Notes under the pieces: model-generated
What the model was told of the DNA's origin: nothing
Databases searched by the model: none
The model's input: the letters and a program-made list of their open reading frames with translations, nothing else
Part shown: in pieces, positions 24,307 to 32,931 of the stretch
Layout of the letters: each line of letters begins with the position of its first letter
How positions within the stretch are numbered: the first letter of the stretch is position 1
Assembly: GCA_039819165.1 (NCBI GenBank)
Contig: JBCBSM010000001.1
Coordinates: 1-64,000 of the forward strand
Direction: 5' to 3'
Length of the DNA stretch: 64,000 nt
Origin: Planctomycetota bacterium
GTDB taxonomy: Bacteria; Planctomycetota; Phycisphaerae; Phycisphaerales; UBA1924
Made by a program: the position numbers and the translations under genes

Positions 24307-26873
24307 GGCCGCTCGCAGCGGACCAGCAACTCGTTGAGTCGCGCTTCGGTGAGCGTGTTCCGCGTCGGAACCATCTCGGATTGCCGCATCGCCGCCAGCG
24401 TTGCGGCGCTCTGCTCCAGCCAGCGGCGTGCTTCGGCTGGGTCGGCGTCAGTGGCGTCCAGATAGGAGGCGCCCATGCCCTTCTGGGCGACGCCCACTAC
24501 GGTCCAGAGCCGTACGTCTCCCGGGTCGTTGTCGAGCCCGGATCGAGCGGTGGCGATGGCTTGCCGGTATCCGTCGCGGGCCTGCGCGTGCTCGCCGAGC
24601 AAGCGATCGCAGTGGGCGACGCGCTCGACCGCGATGGCGCCCGCCATCTCGTAGAGCTCATTGCCGGGGTTGTCGGCGGCCAGCTGACGCCGGCGGCGGA
24701 GTGCATCCGCGAAGCCCCGCCTCGCGTCATCCAGCAACTCGCCGTCCAGCAGCGCGTTGGCGAGCTTTTCCTCGGCCACCGATGCGTCGAACTGGGCCCT
24801 CGCGTCGGCTTCGTCGGCACCCGCGAGCGTGGCCAGGATGTCCCGAGCCGCTCGATAGTGCTCGATCGCTCCGTCTGCATCGTCGGTATCCCGGCGGACA
24901 TCGCCGAGCCGGTGGTGGACGAGGGCGAGGTCCCGCTGGGCGCGGGCGCTCTGTGGGTTCAGGCGGGCCGTCTCCGCGCGGATGGCCATGGAGCGTTCGA
25001 GGTAGGGCAGCGCTTCCTCGGGACGGCCCAGCCGCACGAGCGTGAGCCCGAGGCCGTTGAGGCCGATGGTCAGGCGGCGGACCAGCATCGGGTCGCCGCC
25101 GCTCGCGAGCCGCTCGGACGCCGCGAGCGCGAGCCGGAAGTGCTCGATCGCGTCGTCGGGCTGGCCCATGTTGATGAGCGCCGTGCCGAGCCGCTGCTCC
25201 GCCGTCACGCGGAGGCCCTCTGCCTCCGGCGTCGCGACGCCCTCGATCGTCTCGATGGCGATACGAAGCTGCGCCGACAGTTCGCCGGCGCGGGTCGTGC
25301 TGGCGAGCGTCTCGGCGGCGGCGAGCTGCGTGCGCGCGAGCGCGACCGTCGATGCGTCGCTCGGCGTGATCGTCGCCAGCCGGCGGCGGAGCTCGATGCT
25401 CGTCGCGTAGCTCTGCAACGCGGCTTCGGCGTCGCCGAGGTTGGCCCGGTGCGGATTGCCCTGGATGTCGCCAATCCGGAAGTATGCCTCGGCGAGCTCC
25501 TCGAGCAGCGCCGGATCCTCGCCGGCATCCTGCGCCAGGCGATCGAGGTAGGCCAGCCCGGTCGCGACAAGCTGCCGCCGTGCGTCGACGGCGCCGGGCA
25601 CCGTCTCGAGGGCATCGTGCAGGTCGAACAGCATGGTATTGGCGATCGCACGGACGTCCTCGAAGCGCTGCTCCGCCAGGCCACGCTGGCGGCCAGCCTG
25701 CACGCCGAAGGCCACGCTCACGCCGGTGCCAAGCACGAGCGTGGCCGCGATGACCCCCGCGGCAATCACCGGCCCCTTGCGCCGTTGTGCAAACTTGCGG
25801 AGTTGGTACAGCGTCGTCGCCGGCCTGGCGGCGATGGGCTCGTCGCGGAGCATCCGCCGCAGATCGTCGGCGAATGCGGCCGCGGATGCATACCGCCGCT
25901 CGGGGTCCTTGTCGATGGCCGTGGCGATGATGGTCTCGGCGTCGCCTCGCAGCCGCCGATCGAGCAGGCCGAGCCGGCGGGGCTGGTCGTCCTGGATGGC
26001 GCGCAGCGCCCCGGGCAGCGACGCGTCGCGGACGTCGATCGGAAGCTGCCCCGACAGCAGCTCGTACCCCAGCGCCCCCAGGGCGTACACGTCGGTGCGG
26101 GCGTCGATGGCGTCGGGGTCGCCCGCCGCCTGCTCGGGGCTCATGTACGCGAGCGTGCCGATGACCTGGCCGGGCAGCGTGCGAAGCGTGGAGGCCTCGG
26201 TGTCGTCGCCCGTCAGTCGCGCGATGCCGAAGTCGAGGATCTTGGGCGTGCCCTCCCCATCCACCAGGATGTTGCCGGGCTTCAGGTCGCGGTGGATGAC
26301 GCCGCGCTGGTGGGCGTGCTGTACGGCGTCGGCGATGCCCGTGAGCATGGCGCAGCGATCCCGCAGCGAGGTGGCCCCATCCCCCGCCCACGCATCCAGC
26401 GCAATGCCCCGAACCAATTCCATGGCGACGTAGGGTGCGCCGCTCTCTTGATCGACGCCCGCGCCGAACACCGCCGCGATTCCGGGGTGCTGCAGCCGCG
26501 CGAGCGCGATCGATTCCTGCTCGAAACGCTGGTGGACGGACGGCGAGACTGCGCCACCGCGGACGATCTTGAGCGCCACAGCGCGCTCGGGCGTGCGCTG
26601 CCGCGCTTCGTAGACCACGCCCATGGCGCCGCTGCCGATCACGCGGACGATCTCGAATCCGCCCACGATCGTGCCGGCGGGCAGGGCGTCGCCGAAGGCG
26701 CCGTCCTCGTCGTCGTGGCGGAGCAGGCTCCCCACCTCGGCCCGCAGCTCGTCGTCGCCGCCGCAGGCCTCGTCGAGGATCGCGTCGCGGGCATCGGCCG
26801 GCGCGTCGCAGATGCGCAGGAACACGTCCTTCGCCCGCCGATAGAGATCCTCAGCCGGCATCGCCGCCTCCAC
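24303..26873 (-). CDS. Membrane Ser/Thr protein kinase with TPR sensor region
   Basis: An 856-residue kinase. After a helical leader (1-65), the catalytic domain has the Gly loop GSGAMGVVYEA, Lys102 in ALKIV, the catalytic loop HRDLKPGN (194-201), DFG (214-216) and the activation-segment end GTLAYMSPEQ. A single membrane helix lies at about 368-390, followed by roughly 460 residues of TPR-type helices (for example LEELAEAYFRIGDIQGNPHR and AYQNM-like repeats) as the outside or periplasmic part. It overlaps the ECF sigma gene by 23 bases; MPAEDL at 26861 is the alternative start. In Planctomycetes such kinases are paired with this sigma class and are thought to control it; that link is family knowledge plus context. 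Confidence 0.92.
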   Translation of the reverse strand: MEAAMPAEDLYRRAKDVFLRICDAPADARDAILDEACGGDDELRAEVGSLLRHDDEDGAFGDALPAGTIVGGFEIVRVIGSGAMGVVYEARQRTPERAVALKIVRGGAVSPSVHQRFEQESIALARLQHPGIAAVFGAGVDQESGAPYVAMELVRGIALDAWAGDGATSLRDRCAMLTGIADAVQHAHQRGVIHRDLKPGNILVDGEGTPKILDFGIARLTGDDTEASTLRTLPGQVIGTLAYMSPEQAAGDPDAIDARTDVYALGALGYELLSGQLPIDVRDASLPGALRAIQDDQPRRLGLLDRRLRGDAETIIATAIDKDPERRYASAAAFADDLRRMLRDEPIAARPATTLYQLRKFAQRRKGPVIAAGVIAATLVLGTGVSVAFGVQAGRQRGLAEQRFEDVRAIANTMLFDLHDALETVPGAVDARRQLVATGLAYLDRLAQDAGEDPALLEELAEAYFRIGDIQGNPHRANLGDAEAALQSYATSIELRRRLATITPSDASTVALARTQLAAAETLASTTRAGELSAQLRIAIETIEGVATPEAEGLRVTAEQRLGTALINMGQPDDAIEHFRLALAASERLASGGDPMLVRRLTIGLNGLGLTLVRLGRPEEALPYLERSMAIRAETARLNPQSARAQRDLALVHHRLGDVRRDTDDADGAIEHYRAARDILATLAGADEADARAQFDASVAEEKLANALLDGELLDDARRGFADALRRRRQLAADNPGNELYEMAGAIAVERVAHCDRLLGEHAQARDGYRQAIATARSGLDNDPGDVRLWTVVGVAQKGMGASYLDATDADPAEARRWLEQSAATLAAMRQSEMVPTRNTLTEARLNELLVRCERP

Positions 26874-27444
26874 TCGTGCGGCCGCCGGTCAGCGCCCGCC
26901 GAAGGAAGGCCTTCGCCGAGCGCCAGTCGCCGCGCACGGTGCGCTCGCTGACGCCCAGCACGCTCGCGGCCTCGGGTTCGGTCAGCCCGCCGAAGAACCG
27001 CAGCTCCACGACGCGGGCCGCCCGCTCGTCGACGGCGGCGAGTTCGGCGAGCGCGTCGTCCAGGTCGGCGGGGTCGAGCATCGCCGAGCCAGCTTCGAGC
27101 TGGGCGCCGTCCAGCGTGATCCGCCCCCAGCCGCCGCCCCGCTTCTGGCGGCCGCGGCGCTTGGCCTCGTCGGCGATCACCCGGCGGACCATCTCCGCGC
27201 CCAGGGCGAAGAAGTGCGTCCGGCCCCGCCAGTCGACCCGGTCCTGGTCGGCCAGGCGGAGGTAGGCCTCGTGCACGATGGCGGTGGGCTGGCACGTCCA
27301 GTCGGCGCGGTGACCCGACAGGCGGTCCGCGGCGAGGCGGCGGAGGTTGTCGTAGACCATCGGCGCCAGCCGCTCGGCCGCCCCGGCGTCGCCGTTGGCC
27401 GCGGCCTGCAGCAGCGTGGTGGATTCGGGCTGGGATACGTCCAT
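26851..27444 (-). CDS. ECF-type RNA polymerase sigma factor (Planctomycetes kinase-associated class)
   Basis: A 197-residue sigma factor of the ECF subgroup abundant in Planctomycetes: region 2 with LRRLAADRLSGHR, AIVHEAYLRLADQ and HFFALGAEMVRRVIADEAKR, the basic RGRQKRGGG linker, and region 4 with VVELRFFGGLTEPEAASVLG and SERTVRGDWRSAKAFL, the helix-turn-helix for the -35 element. Its 3' end overlaps the Ser/Thr kinase gene, so the two are co-translated. It is divergent from the Gly-rich dockerin protein gene at 27569, which is a candidate target (inference). Confidence 0.92.
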   Translation of the reverse strand: MDVSQPESTTLLQAAANGDAGAAERLAPMVYDNLRRLAADRLSGHRADWTCQPTAIVHEAYLRLADQDRVDWRGRTHFFALGAEMVRRVIADEAKRRGRQKRGGGWGRITLDGAQLEAGSAMLDPADLDDALAELAAVDERAARVVELRFFGGLTEPEAASVLGVSERTVRGDWRSAKAFLRRALTGGRTSGGGDAG

Positions 27445-27485
27445 CGCACAATCTCTACAGAGCGTTGCCGGGTGCTCTGGGCATT

Positions 27486-27501
27486 GTCGCGTTCCGGGTG
27501 G
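27486..27501 (+). promoter_or_regulatory. 16-bp upstream element, copy 1
   Basis: GTCGCGTTCCGGGTGG stands 67 bases before the ATG of the first Gly-rich dockerin protein. The identical 16 bases recur at 29337-29352, 52 bases before the ATG of its tandem paralog, while the flanking sequence differs. It may be a promoter or operator element shared by the two genes, or a relic of the duplication. Confidence 0.45.
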
Positions 27502-27568
27502 CGGCGTTCAAGGCCACGCGTGTGGCTCGCGATCGGCCGCGGCACGTTCTCGGACACGGAGCACACCC

Positions 27569-29272
27569 ATGGCACGCACTTCGATGATCACGCGGACCGC
27601 CGCCGGCCTGCTCGCCGCGGCGGCGGGCGCCAACGCTCTCGCCCAGGCCCCGATCTACGTCTCCGCCTCGCTGGGCGACGACGCGAACCCGGGCACGCGG
27701 GGTGAGCCGGTGGCCACCCTGGCCACGGCGCGCACCCTGGCCGGTTCCGGGGTGATCTACCTCGACGCGGGCGAGTACTCGGATCTTCGCCTGTCCAGCG
27801 GCACCGCACTGCTGGGCGGCTTCGATGCCGGGGATGGCTGGAGCCGGGACCCGTCGCTCAACACGACGATCGTGCGGACGACCGAGCCCACGGTCGCCGC
27901 GATCGGCGTTATGGCCGATGGCATCCGATTCACGATGCAGCCGTCGACCAGCACCAGCCGCTACGGGCTGGTGCTCCGCGGCGTCGAGGACTTCTTCGCG
28001 AGCAACTGCGAGTTCGTTGCCGAGGCCGCCGGGGCGGGCCGCAACGGCGCCCGAGGCAGCAACGGCGCTCGGGGTGGCAACGGCCAGATCGGCATGCCGG
28101 GCGTCGAGAGCAGCGACGGCGGTGGCTTGCCCGGATGCACGAGCTCGCCGCGACCCCTCGGCGGGTTCGGCGGCACCGGCGCCGGCTTCCCCGGTGGCGA
28201 TGGCGGGCGGCCCGGGCGTGGCAGCGACTTTGGAGATACCGGCCGAGCGGGGAGCGGCCCCGGCGGCGGCGCGGCCGGCCAGGGCTCGTTCCCGGGCCTG
28301 GGCAACTGGTGCCCCTTCCCGTTCGCGGGTCGGGACTCGGTCGGCTCCGATGGCTTGCCCGCAGCGAACGGAACTACCGGACCGGCGGGCGGTGAGGGCC
28401 GGATCGAGAGCGGCGCGTACGTCCCGGCATCCGGCGAGCTCGGTGGCAGCGGCCAGCCCGGGGCCGGCGGCGGCGGTGGCGGTGGCGGCGGCGGTGGAAC
28501 CGCGAGCTGCGACAGCTATGGCGGCGGCGGCGGCGGCGGTGGTTCCGGTGGCGGGGGCGGGAGCGGTGGCAATGGCGGCCAGGGTGGCGGCGCATCCATC
28601 GGCCTGCTCGTCGAGTCGTCGTCCGACATCATCATCAGCGGCGCGTTGGTCTCCACCGGCGGCGGCGGACAGGGCGGCGACGGCGGCCAAGGCGGCACCG
28701 GCGGCCAGGGCGGCCTCGGTGGCCGGGCCATCCCGACCTGCACCGCCGGCAACTTCTACGGTGGAACCTCCCAGCAGGACGATGGCTCCAACGGCGGTGC
28801 CGGCGGCAACGGCGGCCGAGGCGGTACCGGCGGACGTGGTGGCGGCGGCGCAGGCGGGCCGAGCATCGGCCTGTGGATCATCGGTGAGGCCGTCGACGCC
28901 ACGAACGTGACGTTCGACGTCGGAGATGCCGGCCTCGGCGGTCTGCCGAGCGCTCCAGCGGGCGCCCGGCTCGACCAGCGCGGCTCGACGAGCGCCGCCG
29001 GCGCCATCCCAGTCGACTGCAACGCAAACGGCGTGCACGACCTCGTCGACATCGCCAACGGCGACAGCCGCGACGCCAACCTCGACAACATCCCCGACGA
29101 GTGCCAGTGCCGCGTCGATCTGGACGGCGACGGCGAGCTCACGATCTTCGACTTCCTGCAGTTCCAGAATTTCTTCGACAGCGGTGATCCGGCTGCCGAT
29201 TTCGACGGCGACGGCGTGCTAACCATCTTCGATTTCCTGGCGTTCCAGAACGCCTTCGACACCGGCTGCTGA
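27569..29272 (+). CDS. Secreted Gly-rich beta-helix protein with GC-type dockerin tail (paralog 1)
   Basis: A 567-residue exported protein. A signal peptide (TRTAAGLLAAAAGANALAQA) is followed by IYVSASLGDDANPGTRGEP, the opening of secreted right-handed beta-helix proteins, to about residue 150. A long glycine-rich region (about 155-445) of GGNGG and GGQGG repeats follows, then a CNANGVHDLVDIANG calcium-repeat segment and two dockerin-like loops (DLDGDGELTIFDFLQFQNFF; DFDGDGVLTIFDFLAFQNAF) ending in TGC. In Phycisphaerae this C-terminal pair is treated as a sorting or anchoring module. A longer reading from 27395 is rejected because the signal peptide begins at 27569. It is 61% or more alike by eye in layout to the next gene. 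Function of the glycine region is unknown; surface or matrix adhesion is a guess. Confidence 0.88.
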   Translation: MARTSMITRTAAGLLAAAAGANALAQAPIYVSASLGDDANPGTRGEPVATLATARTLAGSGVIYLDAGEYSDLRLSSGTALLGGFDAGDGWSRDPSLNTTIVRTTEPTVAAIGVMADGIRFTMQPSTSTSRYGLVLRGVEDFFASNCEFVAEAAGAGRNGARGSNGARGGNGQIGMPGVESSDGGGLPGCTSSPRPLGGFGGTGAGFPGGDGGRPGRGSDFGDTGRAGSGPGGGAAGQGSFPGLGNWCPFPFAGRDSVGSDGLPAANGTTGPAGGEGRIESGAYVPASGELGGSGQPGAGGGGGGGGGGGTASCDSYGGGGGGGGSGGGGGSGGNGGQGGGASIGLLVESSSDIIISGALVSTGGGGQGGDGGQGGTGGQGGLGGRAIPTCTAGNFYGGTSQQDDGSNGGAGGNGGRGGTGGRGGGGAGGPSIGLWIIGEAVDATNVTFDVGDAGLGGLPSAPAGARLDQRGSTSAAGAIPVDCNANGVHDLVDIANGDSRDANLDNIPDECQCRVDLDGDGELTIFDFLQFQNFFDSGDPAADFDGDGVLTIFDFLAFQNAFDTGC

Positions 29273-29306
29273 TCCTGTTAACCGGACTCCATCGCCCTGG
29301 ATTTCT

Positions 29307-29340
29307 CGACGACCGTTGCCGGATTCGGCCGCGGTCGTCG
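29307..29340. other. Stem-loop between the tandem dockerin genes
   Basis: CGACGACC (29307-29314) pairs perfectly with GGTCGTCG (29333-29340) around an 18-base loop. No T run follows, so it is not a standard intrinsic terminator. It lies 34 bases after the stop of the first paralog and overlaps the start of the second copy of the 16-bp element. Confidence 0.4.
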
Positions 29341-29352
29341 CGTTCCGGGTGG
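29337..29352 (+). promoter_or_regulatory. 16-bp upstream element, copy 2
   Basis: Second exact copy of GTCGCGTTCCGGGTGG, at a similar distance (52 bases) before the start of the second Gly-rich dockerin protein. See copy 1 at 27486. Confidence 0.45.
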
Positions 29353-29404
29353 AGCGGCGTGCGACGCCGCGAGTCCAGAGCAACTCCCAAACCGGAGCAC
29401 GGCC

Positions 29405-31114
29405 ATGCCACGCACCCTCAAGGGCACCTCCACACGCACCGCGACGCTCGTCCTCTCGGCCCTCGCCGCGACCAACGCGATCGCCCAGCAGGGGTCGGTC
29501 TACGTGTCGGCCACGCTGGGCGACGACGCGAACCCCGGCACCGCCGATGAGCCCGTCGCGACGCTCGGCCGCGCGACATCGCTGTATAGCGCCGACCGCC
29601 CGATATACCTGGACCGTGGCGTCTACGACGCGGGCTCGATCTTCAGCCAGCAACAGATCCTCGGCGGCTTCGATGCGTCCGACGGCTGGTCGCGCGATCC
29701 CGATGCGAATCGCACCGAGATCCGGCTGTCGAATCCGCTCGTGCAGGGTCGCTTCGGGATCCTGCTCGACGGCGTCAGCATGACCTCGGCCAGCACCGCC
29801 TCAAAAAGCACGTACGGCCTCTCGCTCTTCGAGTGCACCGACGTGTTCATCAGCAACTGCGAGTTCGCCGCCGCCCAGGCCCAAGATGGTCGGGACGGCG
29901 GGCTGGCGGGCGATGGCACGCGGGGCGAGAACGGTCGCCTCGGCGGGGGTGGCGTCGAGGACGACGGCGACCTGTTCTGCTCCACCGGATTCCGCCCGAA
30001 CGGCGGCAGAGGCGGCATGGGCCCCGGCTTCCCCGGCGGCACCGGAGGCTTACCCGGCCGAGACGATCGAACCGGCGTGGGCGGTGGCTCGGGCCAAGGA
30101 CCCCGCGGCGGTGCCGGCGGTGCAGGCGTGCTCTCGGGATTCGGGAATTGGTGCCCGTTCGACATCCCGGGGTTCCCGTCCTTCTTGGGCAGCGACGGCG
30201 GCAACGGCACGAACGGCCTGCCCGGCTTCCCCGGCGTCGAGGGCACGCTCAGCGGCGGGCTCTACGCGGGCGGCAACGGCACGGCGGGTGCGCGCGGTGA
30301 GCACGGCTCGGGCGGCGGCGGCGGTGGTGGTGGCGGTGGCGGCACCAATAGCTGCAACAGCTGGGGCGGCGCCGGTGCCGGCGGGGGCGCCGGTGGTGAA
30401 GGCGGCGGTGCCGGCCCGGGTGGATTGGGCGGAGGCGCGTCCATCGGCCTGGCGATCCAGGACTCGACCGGCGTCATCGTGACGAGTTCCACGTTTACGA
30501 CTGAGGGTGGCGGCAATGGTGGCCAACGCGGCCTCGGCGGCCAAGGCGGAGAGGGCGGCAACGGCGGCGTGTGGTTCTGCACGGCCGGCAACGAGTACGG
30601 CGGTAGCAGCGAGCAGGACGACGGCTCCAACGGCGGACGTGGCGGCAACGGTGGTCGCGGTGGCAACGGCGGCAATGGTGGCGCTGGCGCGGGCGGACCG
30701 AGCATCGGCCTGTGGGTCGCCGGCAGCGGCGCGGTCGACCTCACCGACGCGACCTACGACGTTGGTCCCGCGGGCCAGGGCGGAGCCGGCGCGCCCGATG
30801 GCAGCCAGCAGCAAAGCCGCGGACCGGTCTTCATCGGCGGCGGGGTCCCCGTCGACTGCAACGCCAACGGCGTGCACGACCTCGTCGACATCGCCAATGC
30901 CACCAGCCGCGACGCCAACCTCGACAATATCCCCGACGAGTGCCAGTGCCCGGCCGACCTCGACGGCGACGGCGCGCTCACGATCTTCGATTTCCTCACC
31001 TTCCAGAACCTATTCGACGCCGGCGACCCCCTCGCCGACTTCGACCGCGACGGCGCTCTGACGATCTTCGATTTTCTGGCGTTCCAGAACGCGTTCGACG
31101 CGGGGTGCGCCTAG
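29405..31114 (+). CDS. Secreted Gly-rich beta-helix protein with GC-type dockerin tail (paralog 2)
   Basis: A 569-residue tandem paralog of the preceding gene with the same plan: signal peptide (TATLVLSALAATNAIAQQ), VYVSATLGDDANPGTADEP beta-helix start, a GGFDASDGWSRDP motif shared with paralog 1, a glycine-rich centre (about 160-450), the CNANGVHDLVDIANATSRD calcium segment, and two loops ending DLDGDGALTIFDFLTFQNLF and FDRDGALTIFDFLAFQNAF with a final DAGCA (one residue past the usual GC end). It sits 132 bases after paralog 1 and is convergent with the anti-sigma gene (11-base gap). The pair is best read as a recent local duplication; function unknown. Confidence 0.88.
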   Translation: MPRTLKGTSTRTATLVLSALAATNAIAQQGSVYVSATLGDDANPGTADEPVATLGRATSLYSADRPIYLDRGVYDAGSIFSQQQILGGFDASDGWSRDPDANRTEIRLSNPLVQGRFGILLDGVSMTSASTASKSTYGLSLFECTDVFISNCEFAAAQAQDGRDGGLAGDGTRGENGRLGGGGVEDDGDLFCSTGFRPNGGRGGMGPGFPGGTGGLPGRDDRTGVGGGSGQGPRGGAGGAGVLSGFGNWCPFDIPGFPSFLGSDGGNGTNGLPGFPGVEGTLSGGLYAGGNGTAGARGEHGSGGGGGGGGGGGTNSCNSWGGAGAGGGAGGEGGGAGPGGLGGGASIGLAIQDSTGVIVTSSTFTTEGGGNGGQRGLGGQGGEGGNGGVWFCTAGNEYGGSSEQDDGSNGGRGGNGGRGGNGGNGGAGAGGPSIGLWVAGSGAVDLTDATYDVGPAGQGGAGAPDGSQQQSRGPVFIGGGVPVDCNANGVHDLVDIANATSRDANLDNIPDECQCPADLDGDGALTIFDFLTFQNLFDAGDPLADFDRDGALTIFDFLAFQNAFDAGCA

Positions 31115-31125
31115 CCGGCGGCGAG

Positions 31126-32082
31126 TTAGCCCGCCTCGCGCGGCGCGACCACGACGCGTCGTCGGAGGTCGGGCACCGCGACGCCACCCGGCGGCTCGAC
31201 CGTGACGGCGAAGAGCGCCACGCGGCCGAGATCGAGCGCGGGATCGACGGGCACGATGATCTCACCCTCGGCGGTGGCGTTGAACACGCCGCCGCTGACC
31301 TTCTGCTCCAGGCCCCGCTCGTCGATCACCCAGACCTGGTAGACCTCGCTCACGGGGTCGTTGGGTTCGAGGCCGACGAAGCGGAGATAGCCCTGCTCCA
31401 GCTCGTCGTTCCAGACGACATCACCGCCGATGCCCTGCTGTTCCGCCGGCGCGTCGGGAAGATCGAAGGGCGACCACGCCAGGCGGATGGTGCCCGGCAC
31501 GTCCAGCAGCTTGCGGCGATCCTGGGCGAGCACGGCCGGGTCCTGCGGCTGCTCGTACCGAGCGATGCGGAGCCGGGCAGCGTCCAGATCGCTGGTTGCT
31601 TGCACCAACGCCTCGGCCAAGCGGACGTTCTCGCGGCCCGCGGCGCCGACCTCACGCCGCAGCGAAGCCACGAAGGATTCGTTCTCCGCGATCTGGTCTC
31701 GGGCGTCGGCCAATCGCTGCTCGAGCTCGCCGATGCGGTCATCGCGGTGGCCGAGCTGGGCCGCGAGCACGGCCAGGGCCGCGGACATGGCGACGGCGAC
31801 GACCGCGGCGATCGTCCAGCCGATCCACGCCGGTCCGCGACGTCGTGCCGCGTCGGCGCTTCGCTCCAGATCGATGCGCAGGTCCGCGGCGGGCGGCGCC
31901 GAGTCGAGGGCTGCGCGGCCCGTGGCTTCGAGGCGATCGGCCAAGTGCGGCGGCAGCTCGGCGGGCTCGGCGAGCGCGAGGTGCAGCAACGCCGCGGCCG
32001 GCTCGTCGCGGGCGTCGCCCCGGCCATTGCCGGGCGCGGCAGGACCGCCGGCCTCGTGCATGTTGCCGGGTCGCTCGGTCAT
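31126..32082 (-). CDS. RskA-type anti-sigma factor
   Basis: A 318-residue bitopic protein. The cytoplasmic N-terminus (about 1-90) includes a zinc-finger-free anti-sigma-like helix region (LLHLALAEPAELPPHLADRL). A membrane helix is at about 86-107 (WIGWTIAAVVAVAMSAALAV), a coiled coil at 110-180 (DRIGELEQRLADARDQIAEN), and an outer C-terminal domain with SEVYQVWVIDERGLEQK and GRVALFAVTVEPPGG, the pattern of the anti-sigma-K factor RskA C-terminal domain. Its ATG overlaps the stop of the sigma gene (ATGA), the usual sigma/anti-sigma coupling. RskA-type proteins hold the sigma factor at the membrane until proteolysed. Confidence 0.9.
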   Translation of the reverse strand: MTERPGNMHEAGGPAAPGNGRGDARDEPAAALLHLALAEPAELPPHLADRLEATGRAALDSAPPAADLRIDLERSADAARRRGPAWIGWTIAAVVAVAMSAALAVLAAQLGHRDDRIGELEQRLADARDQIAENESFVASLRREVGAAGRENVRLAEALVQATSDLDAARLRIARYEQPQDPAVLAQDRRKLLDVPGTIRLAWSPFDLPDAPAEQQGIGGDVVWNDELEQGYLRFVGLEPNDPVSEVYQVWVIDERGLEQKVSGGVFNATAEGEIIVPVDPALDLGRVALFAVTVEPPGGVAVPDLRRRVVVAPREAG

Positions 32083-32633
32083 GAGGACGCCTCCCGCGAA
32101 GCCGATGGTCGTTGCTCCCCTGCCTCGAGCATCTCGCGCACCTGCGCGAGCCCGCGGCGGATGTGGCTCTTCACCGTGCCCAGCGGCACGCCCGTGGCCG
32201 CCGAGATCTGTTCGTGGGTGCGGCCTTCCACGATGAACAATCGCAGCACGCCGCGCTGCGATTGCGGCAGCGCATCGAAGCAGCGTGCGACTTCCCGGAC
32301 CTGCTCATCTAGGCTGGTTGCTCCCGCAGCCGCGAGCTCGGCGGCGTCGAGCGGGGCGGCGGTTGCCGTCGGCGGCGCGGCGAGCCGCAGGCGATCGATC
32401 ACCCGCCGGCGGGTGATGGTGGCGATGAACGCCTTCTCCGAGCCGCGCGCCGGATCGAAGCGGTGCGCGTCCCGCCAGACCGACGCGAACACGTCCTGGA
32501 CCACCTCCTCGGCGTCGGCCGCCTGCGCCGGGCTCGAGAGGCTGGACCGCACGATGGACCAGACCAGCCCTCCATAGGCGTCGAGCACCGGGCGGACCGC
32601 CTCGGCGTCGCCCGCGGCGATGCGCTCGAGCAT
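32079..32633 (-). CDS. ECF sigma factor, SigK-like
   Basis: A 184-residue ECF sigma factor: region 2 with YGGLVWSIVRSSL, AEEVVQDVFASVWRDAHRFD and FIATITRRRVIDRLR; region 4 with LPQSQRGVLRLFIVEGRTHE and GVPLGTVKSHIRRGLAQVRE. The start MLERIAAGDAEA was preferred; the frame is open to 32807 but that part is low-complexity and lacks sigma features. It is coupled to the RskA-like anti-sigma gene. It is divergent from the DUF4331 gene at 32932, a possible target by position only. Confidence 0.9.
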   Translation of the reverse strand: MLERIAAGDAEAVRPVLDAYGGLVWSIVRSSLSSPAQAADAEEVVQDVFASVWRDAHRFDPARGSEKAFIATITRRRVIDRLRLAAPPTATAAPLDAAELAAAGATSLDEQVREVARCFDALPQSQRGVLRLFIVEGRTHEQISAATGVPLGTVKSHIRRGLAQVREMLEAGEQRPSASREASS

Positions 32634-32931
32634 CGTCGGTCCCGTGCGATGGGCCGTTCGGTCCGCGGCCGGAGGGGGCTCGGGCTGGTGGACGCCGCGG
32701 GGCACGCGGCACTGTATCCGCGGGCGGCGGCGCACCGCGCAAGAAATCAGCGCGCGGCTGCATCGCGAGGCATGGATGCCCCCGAATCGGTCGGCGTCGC
32801 CCCGCATGGCACGGCGACCGGCGCGGGCCGGCCCCTTGCGCGGGCGATCTCATTTCTATGTCGGAGCGCACCGTAGTGCGGCGCGAGCGGCGCGCCCTGG
32901 CGACGCTGCGCCCCTCCAGCCGGAGACGACC

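Noticed and set aside
23931-26951. A 1,006-residue plus-strand open frame opposite the kinase gene.
   Set aside because: Antisense shadow of a kinase with full motifs; it also begins inside the AbgT gene.
28440-28860. Repetitive GC-rich DNA resembling a satellite or CRISPR-like array.
   Set aside because: The repeats are codons for GGN/GGQ glycine tracts within an exported protein; there are no fixed-length repeats and spacers.
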